Positions 42,619 through 51,125 are shown, numbered from the stretch's first letter. The stretch: DNA of 64,000 nucleotides from Paenibacillus_F chitinolyticus_A (GCF_045038035.1 NZ_CP173427.1:2232001-2296000), one strand, 5' to 3'. Numbers and translations: made by a program. The notes: a model not told the origin generated them from the sequence alone.

Positions 42619-43467
42619 ATGGCTTCACTTGGTTTGGTGCTTGAGGGCGGAGGAATGCGCGGCGTTTATACCGCGGGGGTCCTCGAGTATTTAATGGAGA
42701 AGGACTGGTACGTTCCTTACGTAATCGGCGTTTCTGCCGGCGCATGCAATGCGGCATCGTATCTTTCCCGGCAGCCGGGGCGCAATAAGAAAGTCACGAT
42801 CGGGTTCGTTACCGACCGCAGATATATCAGTTACCGTAATCTGATCCGGGAAAAGAGCATTTTCGGGATGGATTTTATCTTCGACGAAATCCCGAATAAC
42901 TTGGTTCCTTTCGATTTTCAAACCTTTTACGGAGAAAGTCATGAACTTGTAATCGGAACGACGGATGCGCTAAGCGGAGAAGCGGTCTTTTTCCGGAAAA
43001 ACGAAGCGCCCGAAATGTCGCTGTCGCTTATAAGGGCATCAAGCTCGCTGCCGTTCGTCTCCCAGCCCGTGCTGTATCAGGAGAGAACGCTGTTTGACGG
43101 CGGCATCACCGCGCCCATTCCGATTCATCAGTCGATGAAAGACGGGAACGAACGCAATATCGTGGTGCTCACCCGCCCGAAGGGCTATAGGAAGAAACCG
43201 TTCAAGCAGCAGTGGCTGGCTCAGCGGTTTTATCCGTCTTATCCGGGTCTTGTCCGCGCAATGGTGGAGCGCAGCCTGGTTTACAACCGGACGCTGGATG
43301 AAATCGAGCGGCTGGAACGGGACGGCCAAGTCATCGTGATCCGTCCGTCAGCCCCGTTCAAGGTAGGGCGGATGGAGAAGGATGCGTCCAGGCTCGAAGC
43401 GCTGCACGATCTGGGCTACAAAGATGCCTCGGAAGCGAAAGAAAAATTGCAGGAGTGGCTGTCTTAG
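42619..43467 (+). CDS. patatin-like phospholipase
   Basis: The 282-residue protein has all patatin motifs: oxyanion GGGMRG at residues 10-15, the nucleophile elbow GVSAG, and the catalytic Asp in DGG. It resembles Bacillus/E. coli YjjU-type proteins that may hydrolyse lipid acyl esters in the cytoplasm or at the membrane. GGGAGGGG precedes the ATG. The TPP-riboswitch promoter starts just after it, without an obvious terminator between. Confidence 0.92.
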   Translation: MASLGLVLEGGGMRGVYTAGVLEYLMEKDWYVPYVIGVSAGACNAASYLSRQPGRNKKVTIGFVTDRRYISYRNLIREKSIFGMDFIFDEIPNNLVPFDFQTFYGESHELVIGTTDALSGEAVFFRKNEAPEMSLSLIRASSSLPFVSQPVLYQERTLFDGGITAPIPIHQSMKDGNERNIVVLTRPKGYRKKPFKQQWLAQRFYPSYPGLVRAMVERSLVYNRTLDEIERLERDGQVIVIRPSAPFKVGRMEKDASRLEALHDLGYKDASEAKEKLQEWLS

Positions 43468-43489
43468 CGGACAAGCTCTGCCCTTTACC

Positions 43490-43517
43490 TGGACAAACGG
43501 GGACCGTATGCTATAAT
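43490..43517 (+). promoter_or_regulatory. promoter of thiamine operon
   Basis: TGGACA, 16 bases, TATAAT with an extended -10 (ATGCTATAAT). Confidence 0.75.
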
Positions 43518-43542
43518 AGACCCAGAAATGCACGACAACCGA

Positions 43543-43640
43543 ATAAGACGCAGGGGTGCTGGAATCGGCCGGCTGAGATTGTATCCCATAAAGATACTGA
43601 CCCTTACACCTGATCTGGATAATGCCAGCGTAGGAAACCG
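43543..43640 (+). ncRNA. TPP riboswitch (thi-box)
   Basis: Hallmark elements occur in order: ACGCAGGGGTGCT, CTGAGATT (pyrimidine-binding CTGAGA), the P3 stem, and ACCTGATCTGGATAATGCCAG followed by CGTAGGAAA. It senses thiamine pyrophosphate. A terminator hairpin follows at 43661-43690, so it probably stops transcription when TPP is plentiful. Confidence 0.96.
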
Positions 43641-43660
43641 TACGGATACTATCGACTTTA

Positions 43661-43690
43661 TGTGCGCTCCCGATCAGGGGGCGCTTTTTG
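43661..43690 (+). terminator. riboswitch-controlled terminator
   Basis: GCGCTCCC/GGGGGCGC forms a stem with a short loop and then TTTTT, between the TPP aptamer and the first gene. Confidence 0.85.
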
Positions 43691-43723
43691 GCTTGTCTGC
43701 AAGATAAAGAAGGAGAGAAGACA

Positions 43724-44761
43724 ATGAAACGGGTCATACGTACAACAGCGCTTGCCGCGGCTTTTGCCGTAGCGCTTGCCGGATGCGGCAAATCAGGGGG
43801 AAAAGAAGGGGCGCAATCGTCGCCGGAAGCGGCTCAGACGCCTGCAGCGGTTCAGAAAACGGACATCAAAGTCGTTCTGGACTGGTCGCCCAACACGAAT
43901 CATACCGGCCTCTACGTCGCTAAAGCCAAAGGCTATTTTGCGGAAAAAGGGTTAAATGTAGACATCATCCAGCCGGGAGCGGGAGGCGCGGACGCCATGG
44001 TCGCTTCGGGTGCAGCGGACTTCGGCGTAAGCTACCAGGAAGGGATTACGCAGGCCCGTACGCAAAGCGTGCCGATCGTTTCCATTGCGGCGATTATTCA
44101 GCACAATACGTCGGGTTTCGCCTCTCCGGCCGCTAAAAATATCAAGAAGCCCAAAGATTTCGAAGGTAAAACATACGGCGGGTGGGGATCTCCGGCCGAG
44201 AATGCGATGATCGACTCGCTGATGCAGACCGATAAGGCCGATCCGTCGAAGGTGAAAATCGTCAACATGGGCGACGCGGATTTCTTTACCGCCGTGAAGC
44301 GCGATATTGATTTCGCCTGGATTTATTACGGCTGGACAGGCATTGAATCCGAGCTTCGCAAGGAGCCGTTGAATATGGTGTATCTTACCGACTACTCGAA
44401 ACAGCTCGATTACTATACACCGGTCCTCGCCACCAGCGAGAAAGTGATCAAAGACAAGCCCGAGCTCGTCAAATCGTTCCTGGAGGCGGCTTCGAAAGGT
44501 TACCAGTTCGCGATCGACAAGCCGGAGGAGGCGGCGGGAGTATTGTCCGAAGCGGTACCGGAGCTGGACAAAAATCTCGTGCTCGCCAGCCAGAAATGGC
44601 TGAGTCCGAAATACAAGGACGATGCTCCGCGTTGGGGCGAGCAGAAAAAAGAGGTATGGGAAAATTACGCGAAATGGATGCTGGATCACAAGCTTCTGGA
44701 GAAAAGCCTGGAAGCCGATAAGGCATTTACGAACGACTTTCTGCCCGCTGCCGGCAAGTGA
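43724..44761 (+). CDS. thiY: thiamine precursor ABC transporter, substrate-binding lipoprotein
   Basis: The 345-residue NMT1/ThiY-like protein has a lipobox LAGC at residue 21. Its start after the signal (IKVVLDWSPNTNHTGLYVAKAKGYFAEKGL) is diagnostic of pyrimidine-precursor binding proteins. PGAGGADAMVASGAADFGVSYQEG follows. Bacillus homologues bind formylaminopyrimidine, a thiamine breakdown product. ATG 43724 follows GGAGAGAAGACA. It is directly under TPP-riboswitch control. Confidence 0.93.
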   Translation: MKRVIRTTALAAAFAVALAGCGKSGGKEGAQSSPEAAQTPAAVQKTDIKVVLDWSPNTNHTGLYVAKAKGYFAEKGLNVDIIQPGAGGADAMVASGAADFGVSYQEGITQARTQSVPIVSIAAIIQHNTSGFASPAAKNIKKPKDFEGKTYGGWGSPAENAMIDSLMQTDKADPSKVKIVNMGDADFFTAVKRDIDFAWIYYGWTGIESELRKEPLNMVYLTDYSKQLDYYTPVLATSEKVIKDKPELVKSFLEAASKGYQFAIDKPEEAAGVLSEAVPELDKNLVLASQKWLSPKYKDDAPRWGEQKKEVWENYAKWMLDHKLLEKSLEADKAFTNDFLPAAGK

Positions 44762-44851
44762 TGGCCAAAGCGGTGAAATTTTTCATCCGGTTTGCTTTAT
44801 ACGTTCATAGATGATGGCCGTTCTGCCAAGTGCGGCGAGGAGGATTTTCTT

Positions 44852-45145
44852 ATGGCTAATGCACTCGTCAGTATTCAGATTATCCCGAAAACGAAAAACG
44901 GGGAAGATGTGATCCCTTATGTGGACCGCGCAATCGAAGTGATTCAGCAATCCGGTGTCAAGCATGAAGTTCATCCGCTGGAAACGACGATGGAAGGCGA
45001 TTTGAACGAACTGCTGGACGTGATCCGGAAAATGAACGAAGCGATGATCGAGTTCGGCAGCCCCAATGTCATCTCGCAAGTGAAGATCTATTTCAATCCC
45101 GAGGGCGCATCGATGGACAAGCTGACGGAGAAATATCGTCCATGA
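44852..45145 (+). CDS. MTH1187/YkoF-type thiamine-binding protein
   Basis: The 97-residue cytoplasmic protein is of the MTH1187 (DUF77) family: VSIQIIPKTKNGEDVIPYVDRAIEVIQQSG, HEVHPLETTMEGD and PNVISQVKIYFNPEG. The family has the YkoF fold, and members bind thiamine or its hydroxymethylpyrimidine part. GGAGG precedes ATG 44852. Its stop overlaps the permease start by 4 bases, so it is tightly coupled to the transporter. Confidence 0.9.
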   Translation: MANALVSIQIIPKTKNGEDVIPYVDRAIEVIQQSGVKHEVHPLETTMEGDLNELLDVIRKMNEAMIEFGSPNVISQVKIYFNPEGASMDKLTEKYRP

Positions 45146-45903
45146 TCCGTTCCTTATGGAAGAAAGGATGGCCGCCTTTACTGACGGCCATCCTTCTGCT
45201 GCTTTTATGGCAGCTTGGCGTCACTTGGGCCGGCACGCCGGCCTGGAGGCTTCCGGCGCCCCTGCAGATCGTGGAGGAAGGCATCCGGCAGGCGCCCCTG
45301 CTGGGCAAGCACGTGAGCTTCACGGTTTCCATTACGCTGCTGGGCTTTGCAATCGGCTCGGCGCTCGGGCTGCTTATCGCCTGCCTGCTTCATGTGATCC
45401 CCGGAATGAAAGCGGCCTTCTATCCGCTGCTGGTCTTGTCCCAGAACGTTCCGACGATCGCGCTGGCGCCCCTCTTGATGATCTGGTTCGGCTTCGGACT
45501 GCTGCCGAAGCTTATTGTCATCACGCTTGTCTGTTTCTTCCCCGTAACGGTAGCGGCGCTCGGAGGGCTGTCAAACCCCGATCCGGGCATGCACCGTTAC
45601 CTGGAAATGATCGGAGCACGGCGCAGCCAGCTGTTCTGGAAGCTGGAGCTTCCCTACGCGCTGCCGTCCGTCTTCTCGGGGCTGAAAATTTCCGCCACCT
45701 ACAGCGTCATGGGCGGAGTTATCGCCGAATGGCTCGGTTCCGACAAAGGAATCGGCGTTTTTATGCTGCTGGCCAAGTCTTCTTTCCGCACGGACCGCGT
45801 GTTCGTGGCCATCTTCCTTATTGTCGTTCTGAGTCTCCTTCTGTTCGGAGCCATCGTGCTGCTGGAAAGATGGACCGTCCGCTGGAAACCCGATAAACAT
45901 TAG
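45142..45903 (+). CDS. thiX: thiamine precursor ABC transporter permease
   Basis: The 253-residue SsuC/TauC/ThiX-type permease has about six helices, PTIALAPLLMIWFGFGLLPKL, and the EAA-like loop MIGARRSQLFWKLELPYALPSVFSGLK. It carries the pyrimidine precursor delivered by ThiY into the cell. It starts inside the end of the preceding gene and is followed by the ATPase gene after 13 bases. Confidence 0.93.
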   Translation: MIRSLWKKGWPPLLTAILLLLLWQLGVTWAGTPAWRLPAPLQIVEEGIRQAPLLGKHVSFTVSITLLGFAIGSALGLLIACLLHVIPGMKAAFYPLLVLSQNVPTIALAPLLMIWFGFGLLPKLIVITLVCFFPVTVAALGGLSNPDPGMHRYLEMIGARRSQLFWKLELPYALPSVFSGLKISATYSVMGGVIAEWLGSDKGIGVFMLLAKSSFRTDRVFVAIFLIVVLSLLLFGAIVLLERWTVRWKPDKH

Positions 45904-45916
45904 GAGGAATGAAGCG

Positions 45917-46684
45917 ATGAAAAAGCTGGAATTAAAAGAGATTTCCAAGTCGTTCTCCACAGGCGGGAGCGACACGAAAATTCTTAACGGGATTAACCTT
46001 TATGTAAACGAAGGGGAATTCGTCTCCCTGATCGGTCCTTCCGGCAGCGGGAAAACGACGCTGTTTCACCTCATAGGCGGATTGATCCGGCCTTCGTCGG
46101 GACAGATTGTTATGGAGGGCAGCGACGTGACCGGCAGGAAGGGGCTCGTCAGCTACATGCCCCAGCAGGCGTCTTTGTTTCCGTGGAGGAATGTGGAAGA
46201 GAACGTGATCCTCGCCCGGGAAACGGCAGGCCTGCCTAGAGCGGAATCGCTGGAGCTGGCCAGGGAATGGCTGTCTAAAGTGGGTCTGCAAGGCTATGAG
46301 AAGGAGCATCCTCATGTCTTGTCCGGGGGAATGCAGCAGCGTGTGTCATTTCTGCGGGCTCTGCTCAGTCCTCAGGAGCTGATGTGCCTGGACGAGCCGT
46401 TCGGTGCGCTGGATGCGTTGACGCGTGAGGAAATGCAGCACTGGCTGCTTAAAATATGGGAACAGAATAAGCGCTCCGTACTCTTCATTACGCATAGTCT
46501 GGAAGAGGCTCTACTGCTTTCGGACCGCATCTATCTGCTGTCGGATAAGCCGACCCGGATCGAAAGAGAGGTCATCGTTCCTTTCGAGCGTCCGCGTGCG
46601 CTCACGATTACGGAAGATCCGGCGTTTATTTCGATGAAAAGAGAACTGATCAATCTGATGAAGTCCGTAGGAAGCGGAAGCTGA
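45917..46684 (+). CDS. thiZ: thiamine precursor ABC transporter ATP-binding protein
   Basis: The 255-residue ATPase is of the nitrate/sulfonate/ThiZ type. It has Walker A GPSGSGKTT, LVSYMPQQASLFPWRNV (the MPQ...LPW Q-loop of this branch), signature LSGGMQQR and Walker B LMCLDEPFGALD. It energises ThiXY. AGGAGG precedes the ATG. No terminator separates it from the hydrolase downstream. Confidence 0.95.
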   Translation: MKKLELKEISKSFSTGGSDTKILNGINLYVNEGEFVSLIGPSGSGKTTLFHLIGGLIRPSSGQIVMEGSDVTGRKGLVSYMPQQASLFPWRNVEENVILARETAGLPRAESLELAREWLSKVGLQGYEKEHPHVLSGGMQQRVSFLRALLSPQELMCLDEPFGALDALTREEMQHWLLKIWEQNKRSVLFITHSLEEALLLSDRIYLLSDKPTRIEREVIVPFERPRALTITEDPAFISMKRELINLMKSVGSGS

Positions 46685-46766
46685 AACATTCAGCTCCTCT
46701 GCCTGCGGGCTGTCTTGTATATCCGTACGCAAGTCACGTAGTAACCGGAAACGGAGGCCCGAAGAA

Positions 46767-47675
46767 ATGAACAAAACGATGAGTGAATCGATCAAGGAAC
46801 CGATGAATGAAATGAAGAGGGACGAACCCGGAGCCGTCGGTGATCGTAAGGTGCACGGTCCGGAAAAACTTCGCTATATCGATGCTCACATCCATCTGGA
46901 ACAGTATGGAGAGCAGGAACGTTCCGTGATCTTCCAGGATATTGCGGACGGTATTCCCGTATCCATGCTGCTAGCCGTGTCCATGAACCTCCCTTCATGT
47001 CAGAGAACCCGGGAGCTTTACCGCCGGTATCCCCACCTAGTCCGGCCCGCTTACGGATTTCATCCCGAGCAGCCGCTTCCCCCGGAGGACGAGCTTGTGG
47101 AGTTGCTGGCTTGGATGGAGCAAACCGTTCACGAAGCCGCGGCAGTAGGGGAAGTCGGTCTGCCTTATTACATGCGGACGGAAGTTGAGCAGGCCGGGCA
47201 AGCCTTTTATTTACAGCCTTACATTGATTTGCTGGAGCGCTTTATAGCTTTTGCCGCTAAACACAACAAGCCTGTCGTTCTGCACGCCGTTTACGAAGAC
47301 GCGGATCTTGTGCTTGACCTGCTGGAACGGTACCAAATAGAACACGCTCATTTTCACTGGTTTAAGGGTTCTGAAAAAACAGTCGAACGTATGATCGGTT
47401 TAGGGTATTATATATCTATAACCCCGGATATTTCCTACGAAGAGGAAATCAGACGGTTGGCGGTCCGCTATCCGCTGGAGCTAATGATGGCCGAAACGGA
47501 CGGTCCATGGCCGTTCGAAGGAGCGTACGACGGCAGAATGACACATCCCCTGATGGTGGCTGACGTTGTGCGACATATTGCCGGGATTAAATCGGTAGCG
47601 GTAGAAGAAGCGGCTGCGCAAATATACGGCAACACATGCACCTTCTATAGGCTGCAGCCGCAGGCTTCCGGGTGA
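46767..47675 (+). CDS. TatD-family metal-dependent hydrolase
   Basis: The 302-residue TIM-barrel amidohydrolase is of the TatD type. It has metal ligands HIH in DAHIHLEQ, the Glu in VGEVGLPYY, the His in PVVLHAV, the His in HFHWFKGS and the Asp in AETDGPWPF. About 35 residues precede the barrel. TatD proteins are usually assigned as DNases or hydrolases of uncertain substrate. It follows thiZ by 82 bases with no terminator, so it may belong to the TPP-controlled operon and act on an imported thiamine precursor (inference). Confidence 0.87.
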   Translation: MNKTMSESIKEPMNEMKRDEPGAVGDRKVHGPEKLRYIDAHIHLEQYGEQERSVIFQDIADGIPVSMLLAVSMNLPSCQRTRELYRRYPHLVRPAYGFHPEQPLPPEDELVELLAWMEQTVHEAAAVGEVGLPYYMRTEVEQAGQAFYLQPYIDLLERFIAFAAKHNKPVVLHAVYEDADLVLDLLERYQIEHAHFHWFKGSEKTVERMIGLGYYISITPDISYEEEIRRLAVRYPLELMMAETDGPWPFEGAYDGRMTHPLMVADVVRHIAGIKSVAVEEAAAQIYGNTCTFYRLQPQASG

Positions 47676-47709
47676 CAGATCATGCAGGAAACGGGAGGAG
47701 TACATACAA

Positions 47710-48279
47710 ATGGAGCTTGTACGATGCGGTTGGGTCAATCAGGACCCGCTCTACGTGAATTATCACGATCACGAATGGGGAGTTCCGGAGAGGGACGACC
47801 GGAAATTGTTTGAAATGCTGTGTCTCGAAGGCGCTCAGGCGGGTTTGAGCTGGTATACGGTGCTGAAGAAGAGGGAGCATTACCGGAACGTTTACGACGG
47901 GTTCGACGCGGAGAAAATTGCGGGCTACGGCGAGGACAAACTGGCCGAGCTGCTTCAGGACCCGGGAATCATCCGTAACCGGCTGAAAGTAAACGCGTTT
48001 GTCCGCAATGCGCAGGCGTTTCTGAAGATCAGGGAGAAAACCGGCAGCTTTGCGGACTATATCTGGAGTTTTGTGGATGGGCAGCCCGTACAGAATCATT
48101 GGGGTTCGCTGCAAGAAGTACCTGCAAGCACACCTCAGTCGGACGCGATGAGCAAAGCGCTAAAAAAAGACGGATTCACTTTCGTGGGCTCGACGATCTG
48201 CTACGCGTATATGCAGGCATCGGGGCTTGTCAACGATCATTTGACGACATGTATGTGTCATCCGGCCAACCGGAAATAA
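47710..48279 (+). CDS. tag: DNA-3-methyladenine glycosylase I
   Basis: The 189-residue Tag protein starts RCGWVNQDPLYVNYHDHEWGVP. It contains LCLEGAQAGLSWYTVLKKREHYR and the C-terminal NDHLTTCMCHP. The Cys/His pairs at both ends form the zinc snap of Tag. It removes 3-methyladenine from alkylated DNA. GGGAGGAG precedes the ATG. It lies 34 bases after the TatD gene and is convergent with the LexA-box gene. Confidence 0.95.
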   Translation: MELVRCGWVNQDPLYVNYHDHEWGVPERDDRKLFEMLCLEGAQAGLSWYTVLKKREHYRNVYDGFDAEKIAGYGEDKLAELLQDPGIIRNRLKVNAFVRNAQAFLKIREKTGSFADYIWSFVDGQPVQNHWGSLQEVPASTPQSDAMSKALKKDGFTFVGSTICYAYMQASGLVNDHLTTCMCHPANRK

Positions 48280-48410
48280 ATGGGCCGTTCTGAAGCGGGC
48301 GGAACAAGCGGTGCTCGGCGTCACATGACGGTGATGATGCAGGGGAAAGGCCGGGTTATAAGCGGAATCATGCATAGTTTGGGGAAATCAGGATAAAGTA
48401 CGAGAAGAAA

Positions 48411-48445
48411 CAAAGGGAACCTCTAAAACCGGGGTTCCCTTTTGG
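48411..48445. terminator. bidirectional terminator
   Basis: CAAAGGGAACC/GGTTCCCTTTTG forms a stem between tag and the convergent small gene. Confidence 0.85.
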
Positions 48446-48471
48446 TTTGTAAAGAGGGGATATCGGGCGGT

Positions 48472-48771
48472 TCAGGCGTACATCAGGATCTTCTCCTGCA
48501 GGCTCGAACGAATGAATTCGATGCGCTTGCGGATATAAAAATCGAGTGCCGCACCTTGAAGCTCTCGGGGAGAAACTCGGGTGTCCGTATCGTTATCTAT
48601 AATGGTGACGGAGCCGTCATCAAAAAATTTAAAAGTCAAGTCATCCCATTGAGCATTCGTTTCGCCCAGCAGGTCGTCGATCTGCCATGAATGAAGAGCT
48701 TCCGTATCATTCAACATTTTCTGAAACCAAAAATCGCGTTCGATGAAGCGGACATTTTTCCACAGACTCAC
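48472..48771 (-). CDS. 99-residue protein, LexA-box gene of unknown function
   Basis: The product begins VSLWKNVRFIERDFWFQKML when read from the GTG, continues with LHSWQIDDLLGETNAQWDDLTFKFFDD and ends with RIEFIRSSLQEKILMYA. It is soluble, acidic and aromatic-rich; I do not recognise the family. GTG 48771 is chosen because AAGGAGG lies 8 bases upstream. The promoter at 48827-48855 contains two LexA boxes, so DNA-damage induction is expected. A short inverted repeat (CGCATAC/GTATGCG) lies in the leader before the ribosome site. Confidence 0.75.
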   Translation of the reverse strand: MSLWKNVRFIERDFWFQKMLNDTEALHSWQIDDLLGETNAQWDDLTFKFFDDGSVTIIDNDTDTRVSPRELQGAALDFYIRKRIEFIRSSLQEKILMYA

Positions 48772-48807
48772 AGCAAAACCCTCCTTGGGTCGCATACGAT
48801 AAGTATG

Positions 48808-48855
48808 CGAACGAATGTTTGTTTTTAGTATATCAAACGTTTGTTCCCGTGTGAA
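48808..48855 (-). promoter_or_regulatory. SOS promoter with two LexA boxes
   Basis: Minus-strand TTCACA (48855-48850), 17 bases, TATACT (48832-48827) is a strong promoter. GGAACAAACGTTTG (48847-48834) sits between the two hexamers and CGAACGAATGTTTG (48808-48821 as read on plus) just downstream. They match the Bacillus LexA consensus CGAAC-N4-GTTYG at 13 and 14 of 14 positions. Confidence 0.82.
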
Positions 48856-49115
48856 GTAGTTTTGCCATATTTTTTCTGAAAATGGCAATCATTTTTGTGA
48901 AAAATCCGTCATTTTCTATCCGAAAGCGGGAATAATAAGGCAAATGTCTGAATGGATCAATTGGAAAATACTTAAACCGCCTCGTAAATGACGCTTAAAA
49001 TGGCGAAAACGGAAGCAGTCGGAAGCAAACAAGGCGTTCTGCAAAGCGGAAGGTTGAACAATAAGGAATTATTTTCAATATAAAACGTCCTGAAAAAAGT
49101 ACAATTTTCCGTATT

Positions 49116-49192
49116 ATAGAGCGCTTTCAAAAAGAGTATTTACAGAATCCGTGAACGGAGTTATGATAAAAACATATCTTGTATACAAGTAT
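49116..49192 (+). promoter_or_regulatory. gnt promoter with CcpA site and GntR operator
   Basis: TTTACA (49139-49144), 17 bases, TATGAT (49162-49167) is the promoter. Upstream, 49116-49130 read on minus (TTGAAAGCGCTCTAT) fits the cre consensus with one mismatch. Downstream, ATCTTGTATACAAGTAT (49176-49192) equals the core of the Bacillus GntR operator. Gluconate induction and glucose repression are expected. Confidence 0.85.
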
Positions 49193-49214
49193 ACCAGAAG
49201 GGAAATAAGACATC

Positions 49215-50117
49215 ATGAGAATTGGTATGGTCGGTCTGGGTAAGATGGGTTACAATCTCGTTCAAAATTTGCTCCGTCACGGACATGAGGCAGTCGTATT
49301 CGATAAAGATCCCGCTCCGGGAAAGCGGCTCGCCGGGCTTGGCGCCGTTCCTTCGGAAAACTTGGAGGAATTGGTAGCTAACCTTCCCGCTCCCAGAACG
49401 GTGTGGATGATGGTACCCGCAGGGAAAATCGTCGACAGCGTAATTGATTCGCTGCTTCCGCTTCTTCAAGAGGGTGACGTGCTTATCGACGGCGGAAACT
49501 CCCACTATAAGGAATCGGTGGCACGTTCCGAAAAACTCGCCGCGCACGGGATTCATTACATGGATGTCGGAACTTCCGGAGGAACGGGAGGAGCCGAGCA
49601 CGGCGGCTGTTTCATGATCGGGGGAAACAAGGACGCGTTCGAGAAAATCGAGCCCCTGTTCCGCGACATGGCCGTCGATAAAGGGTACCTTTATGGAGGC
49701 AAAAGCGGTTCGGGCCATTTTCTCAAAATGGTTCACAACGGAATCGAATACGGGATGATGCAGGCGATCGCGGAAGGCTTCGAAGTGCTGGACAAAAGCG
49801 GCTTCGACTTCGATTACGAGAAGGTAGCCGAAGTATGGTCGAACGGTTCCGTTATCCGGGGCTGGCTGATGGAGCTGGCCGGACAGGCTTTCTCCAAAGA
49901 TCCGAAGCTGGAAGGAATCCGCGGCGTTATGCAGAGTTCCGGCGAGGGCAAGTGGACCGTGGAGACGGCGCTGGATCTCGGAGCGAATGCGCCGGTGATC
50001 GCGATGTCTTTGTTCATGCGCTACCGTTCGCTGGAAACGGACACGTTCCACGGCAAGGTTGTGGCCGCGCTGCGCAACGAGTTCGGCGGACATGCCGTCG
50101 TACGCAGCGGCGATTGA
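49215..50117 (+). CDS. gnd: 6-phosphogluconate dehydrogenase, short (decarboxylating) form
   Basis: The 300-residue enzyme has an N-terminal Rossmann motif GLGKMGYNL. DVGTSGGTGGAEHGGCFMIGG binds the substrate, and catalytic Lys and His lie in KMVHNGIEYGMMQ. It is the short type (about 300 residues, like Bacillus YqeC) rather than the 470-residue form. It oxidises 6-phosphogluconate to ribulose 5-phosphate and CO2. Clustering with gntR, gntP and gntK places it in gluconate use. Confidence 0.95.
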   Translation: MRIGMVGLGKMGYNLVQNLLRHGHEAVVFDKDPAPGKRLAGLGAVPSENLEELVANLPAPRTVWMMVPAGKIVDSVIDSLLPLLQEGDVLIDGGNSHYKESVARSEKLAAHGIHYMDVGTSGGTGGAEHGGCFMIGGNKDAFEKIEPLFRDMAVDKGYLYGGKSGSGHFLKMVHNGIEYGMMQAIAEGFEVLDKSGFDFDYEKVAEVWSNGSVIRGWLMELAGQAFSKDPKLEGIRGVMQSSGEGKWTVETALDLGANAPVIAMSLFMRYRSLETDTFHGKVVAALRNEFGGHAVVRSGD

Positions 50118-50301
50118 GACGAACGCACACGGCCCGCAGGTCGGCTGACCTGAAGCTTGTCCGGCATGGATGCTTCGGCTGAAGATATGCTACAATTGAC
50201 ATGACTTCGGAAGGCGGGAAAAGAAGGCTCTTTGGCCGGCTTTTCAACCGCCGGACAAGGTCAGCGTACCTTTAGCCCATCGGTAAGGAGAGTTGTGCAT
50301 C

Positions 50302-50976
50302 ATGCGTTATCCGTCTGCGTGGCTCAGAGGCGTTTCTTTGGGAGAGTCCATCGCCAGCGAATTAAGGCTGCAAATTATTAACGGGAGCATCAAGCCCGGT
50401 GAAGTGATTTCCGAAAACCGCATAGCATCCGATTTCGGCACAAGCCGTTCGCCCGTCAGGGAAGCCCTGAAAGCGTTGTCCATCGAAGGTCTGATCCGTC
50501 TGGAACGAATGGGAGCCGTCGTCCTAGGGCTAAGCCAGACAGATGTGCAGGAGTTATACGATGTCCGTTTTATCATCGAGAGCTTCGTGCAGGACAGGCT
50601 CGCACAGACCAATCAGGCATCTCTGATCGGTAAACTGAATCAGATTATCGACAGGATGGAGCTGGCGGTCAAGCATGGGGACCCCGAGGATTTCGCCTTT
50701 CAGGACATCACGTTTCACGAAACGATTATCGAAGCGGCCCGTCATAAAAGGGTGCTGCACCTGTGGACCAGCATCCGGCAAATCGTCATCACGGTTCTGC
50801 TGATTACAACCGATGAAATTTTTTCGCAAGGGGAAGAGAAGCTCCTGGACGTAATCGAGAAGCACCGAGCCATCGTGAGAGGGCTTGAAACTCATGATCC
50901 GGCTGTCATCGGGCAAGTGGTCCGCAATTATTTCGCCGATTCACGGCAAACTCTTGAAAACAGTTTACCTTCTTAA
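50302..50976 (+). CDS. gntR: GntR family regulator (FCD domain) of gluconate operon
   Basis: The 224-residue repressor has an N-terminal winged helix (ENRIASDFGTSRSPVREALKALSIEGLI) and an all-helical FCD effector domain with metal-binding His (FHETIIEAARHKRVLHLW). ATG 50302 is preferred; AAGGAG lies 11 bases upstream. It is flanked by two copies of the CTTGTATACAA-type operator (before gnd and before gntP). It should therefore repress both units until gluconate binds. Confidence 0.92.
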   Translation: MRYPSAWLRGVSLGESIASELRLQIINGSIKPGEVISENRIASDFGTSRSPVREALKALSIEGLIRLERMGAVVLGLSQTDVQELYDVRFIIESFVQDRLAQTNQASLIGKLNQIIDRMELAVKHGDPEDFAFQDITFHETIIEAARHKRVLHLWTSIRQIVITVLLITTDEIFSQGEEKLLDVIEKHRAIVRGLETHDPAVIGQVVRNYFADSRQTLENSLPS

Positions 50977-51027
50977 AAACAGAGGAAAATGTAAGCGGCC
51001 GGTAAAGGACGCTTGCACACGAACAAA

Positions 51028-51046
51028 CTTGTCGACATGTATACAA
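51028..51046. promoter_or_regulatory. second GntR operator before gntP
   Basis: CTTGTCGACATGTATACAA contains TGTATACAA, which matches 9 bases of the first operator, overlapping a second CTTGTCGACATG half-palindrome. It lies about 80 bases before gntP. Confidence 0.65.
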
Positions 51047-51125
51047 CACGCTTATGTCGGCGTTAACCAAATGAAAGCGCTATTAGACGATAAAAATTTT
51101 TGATTCAAACATCTGGAGGTCAGTC

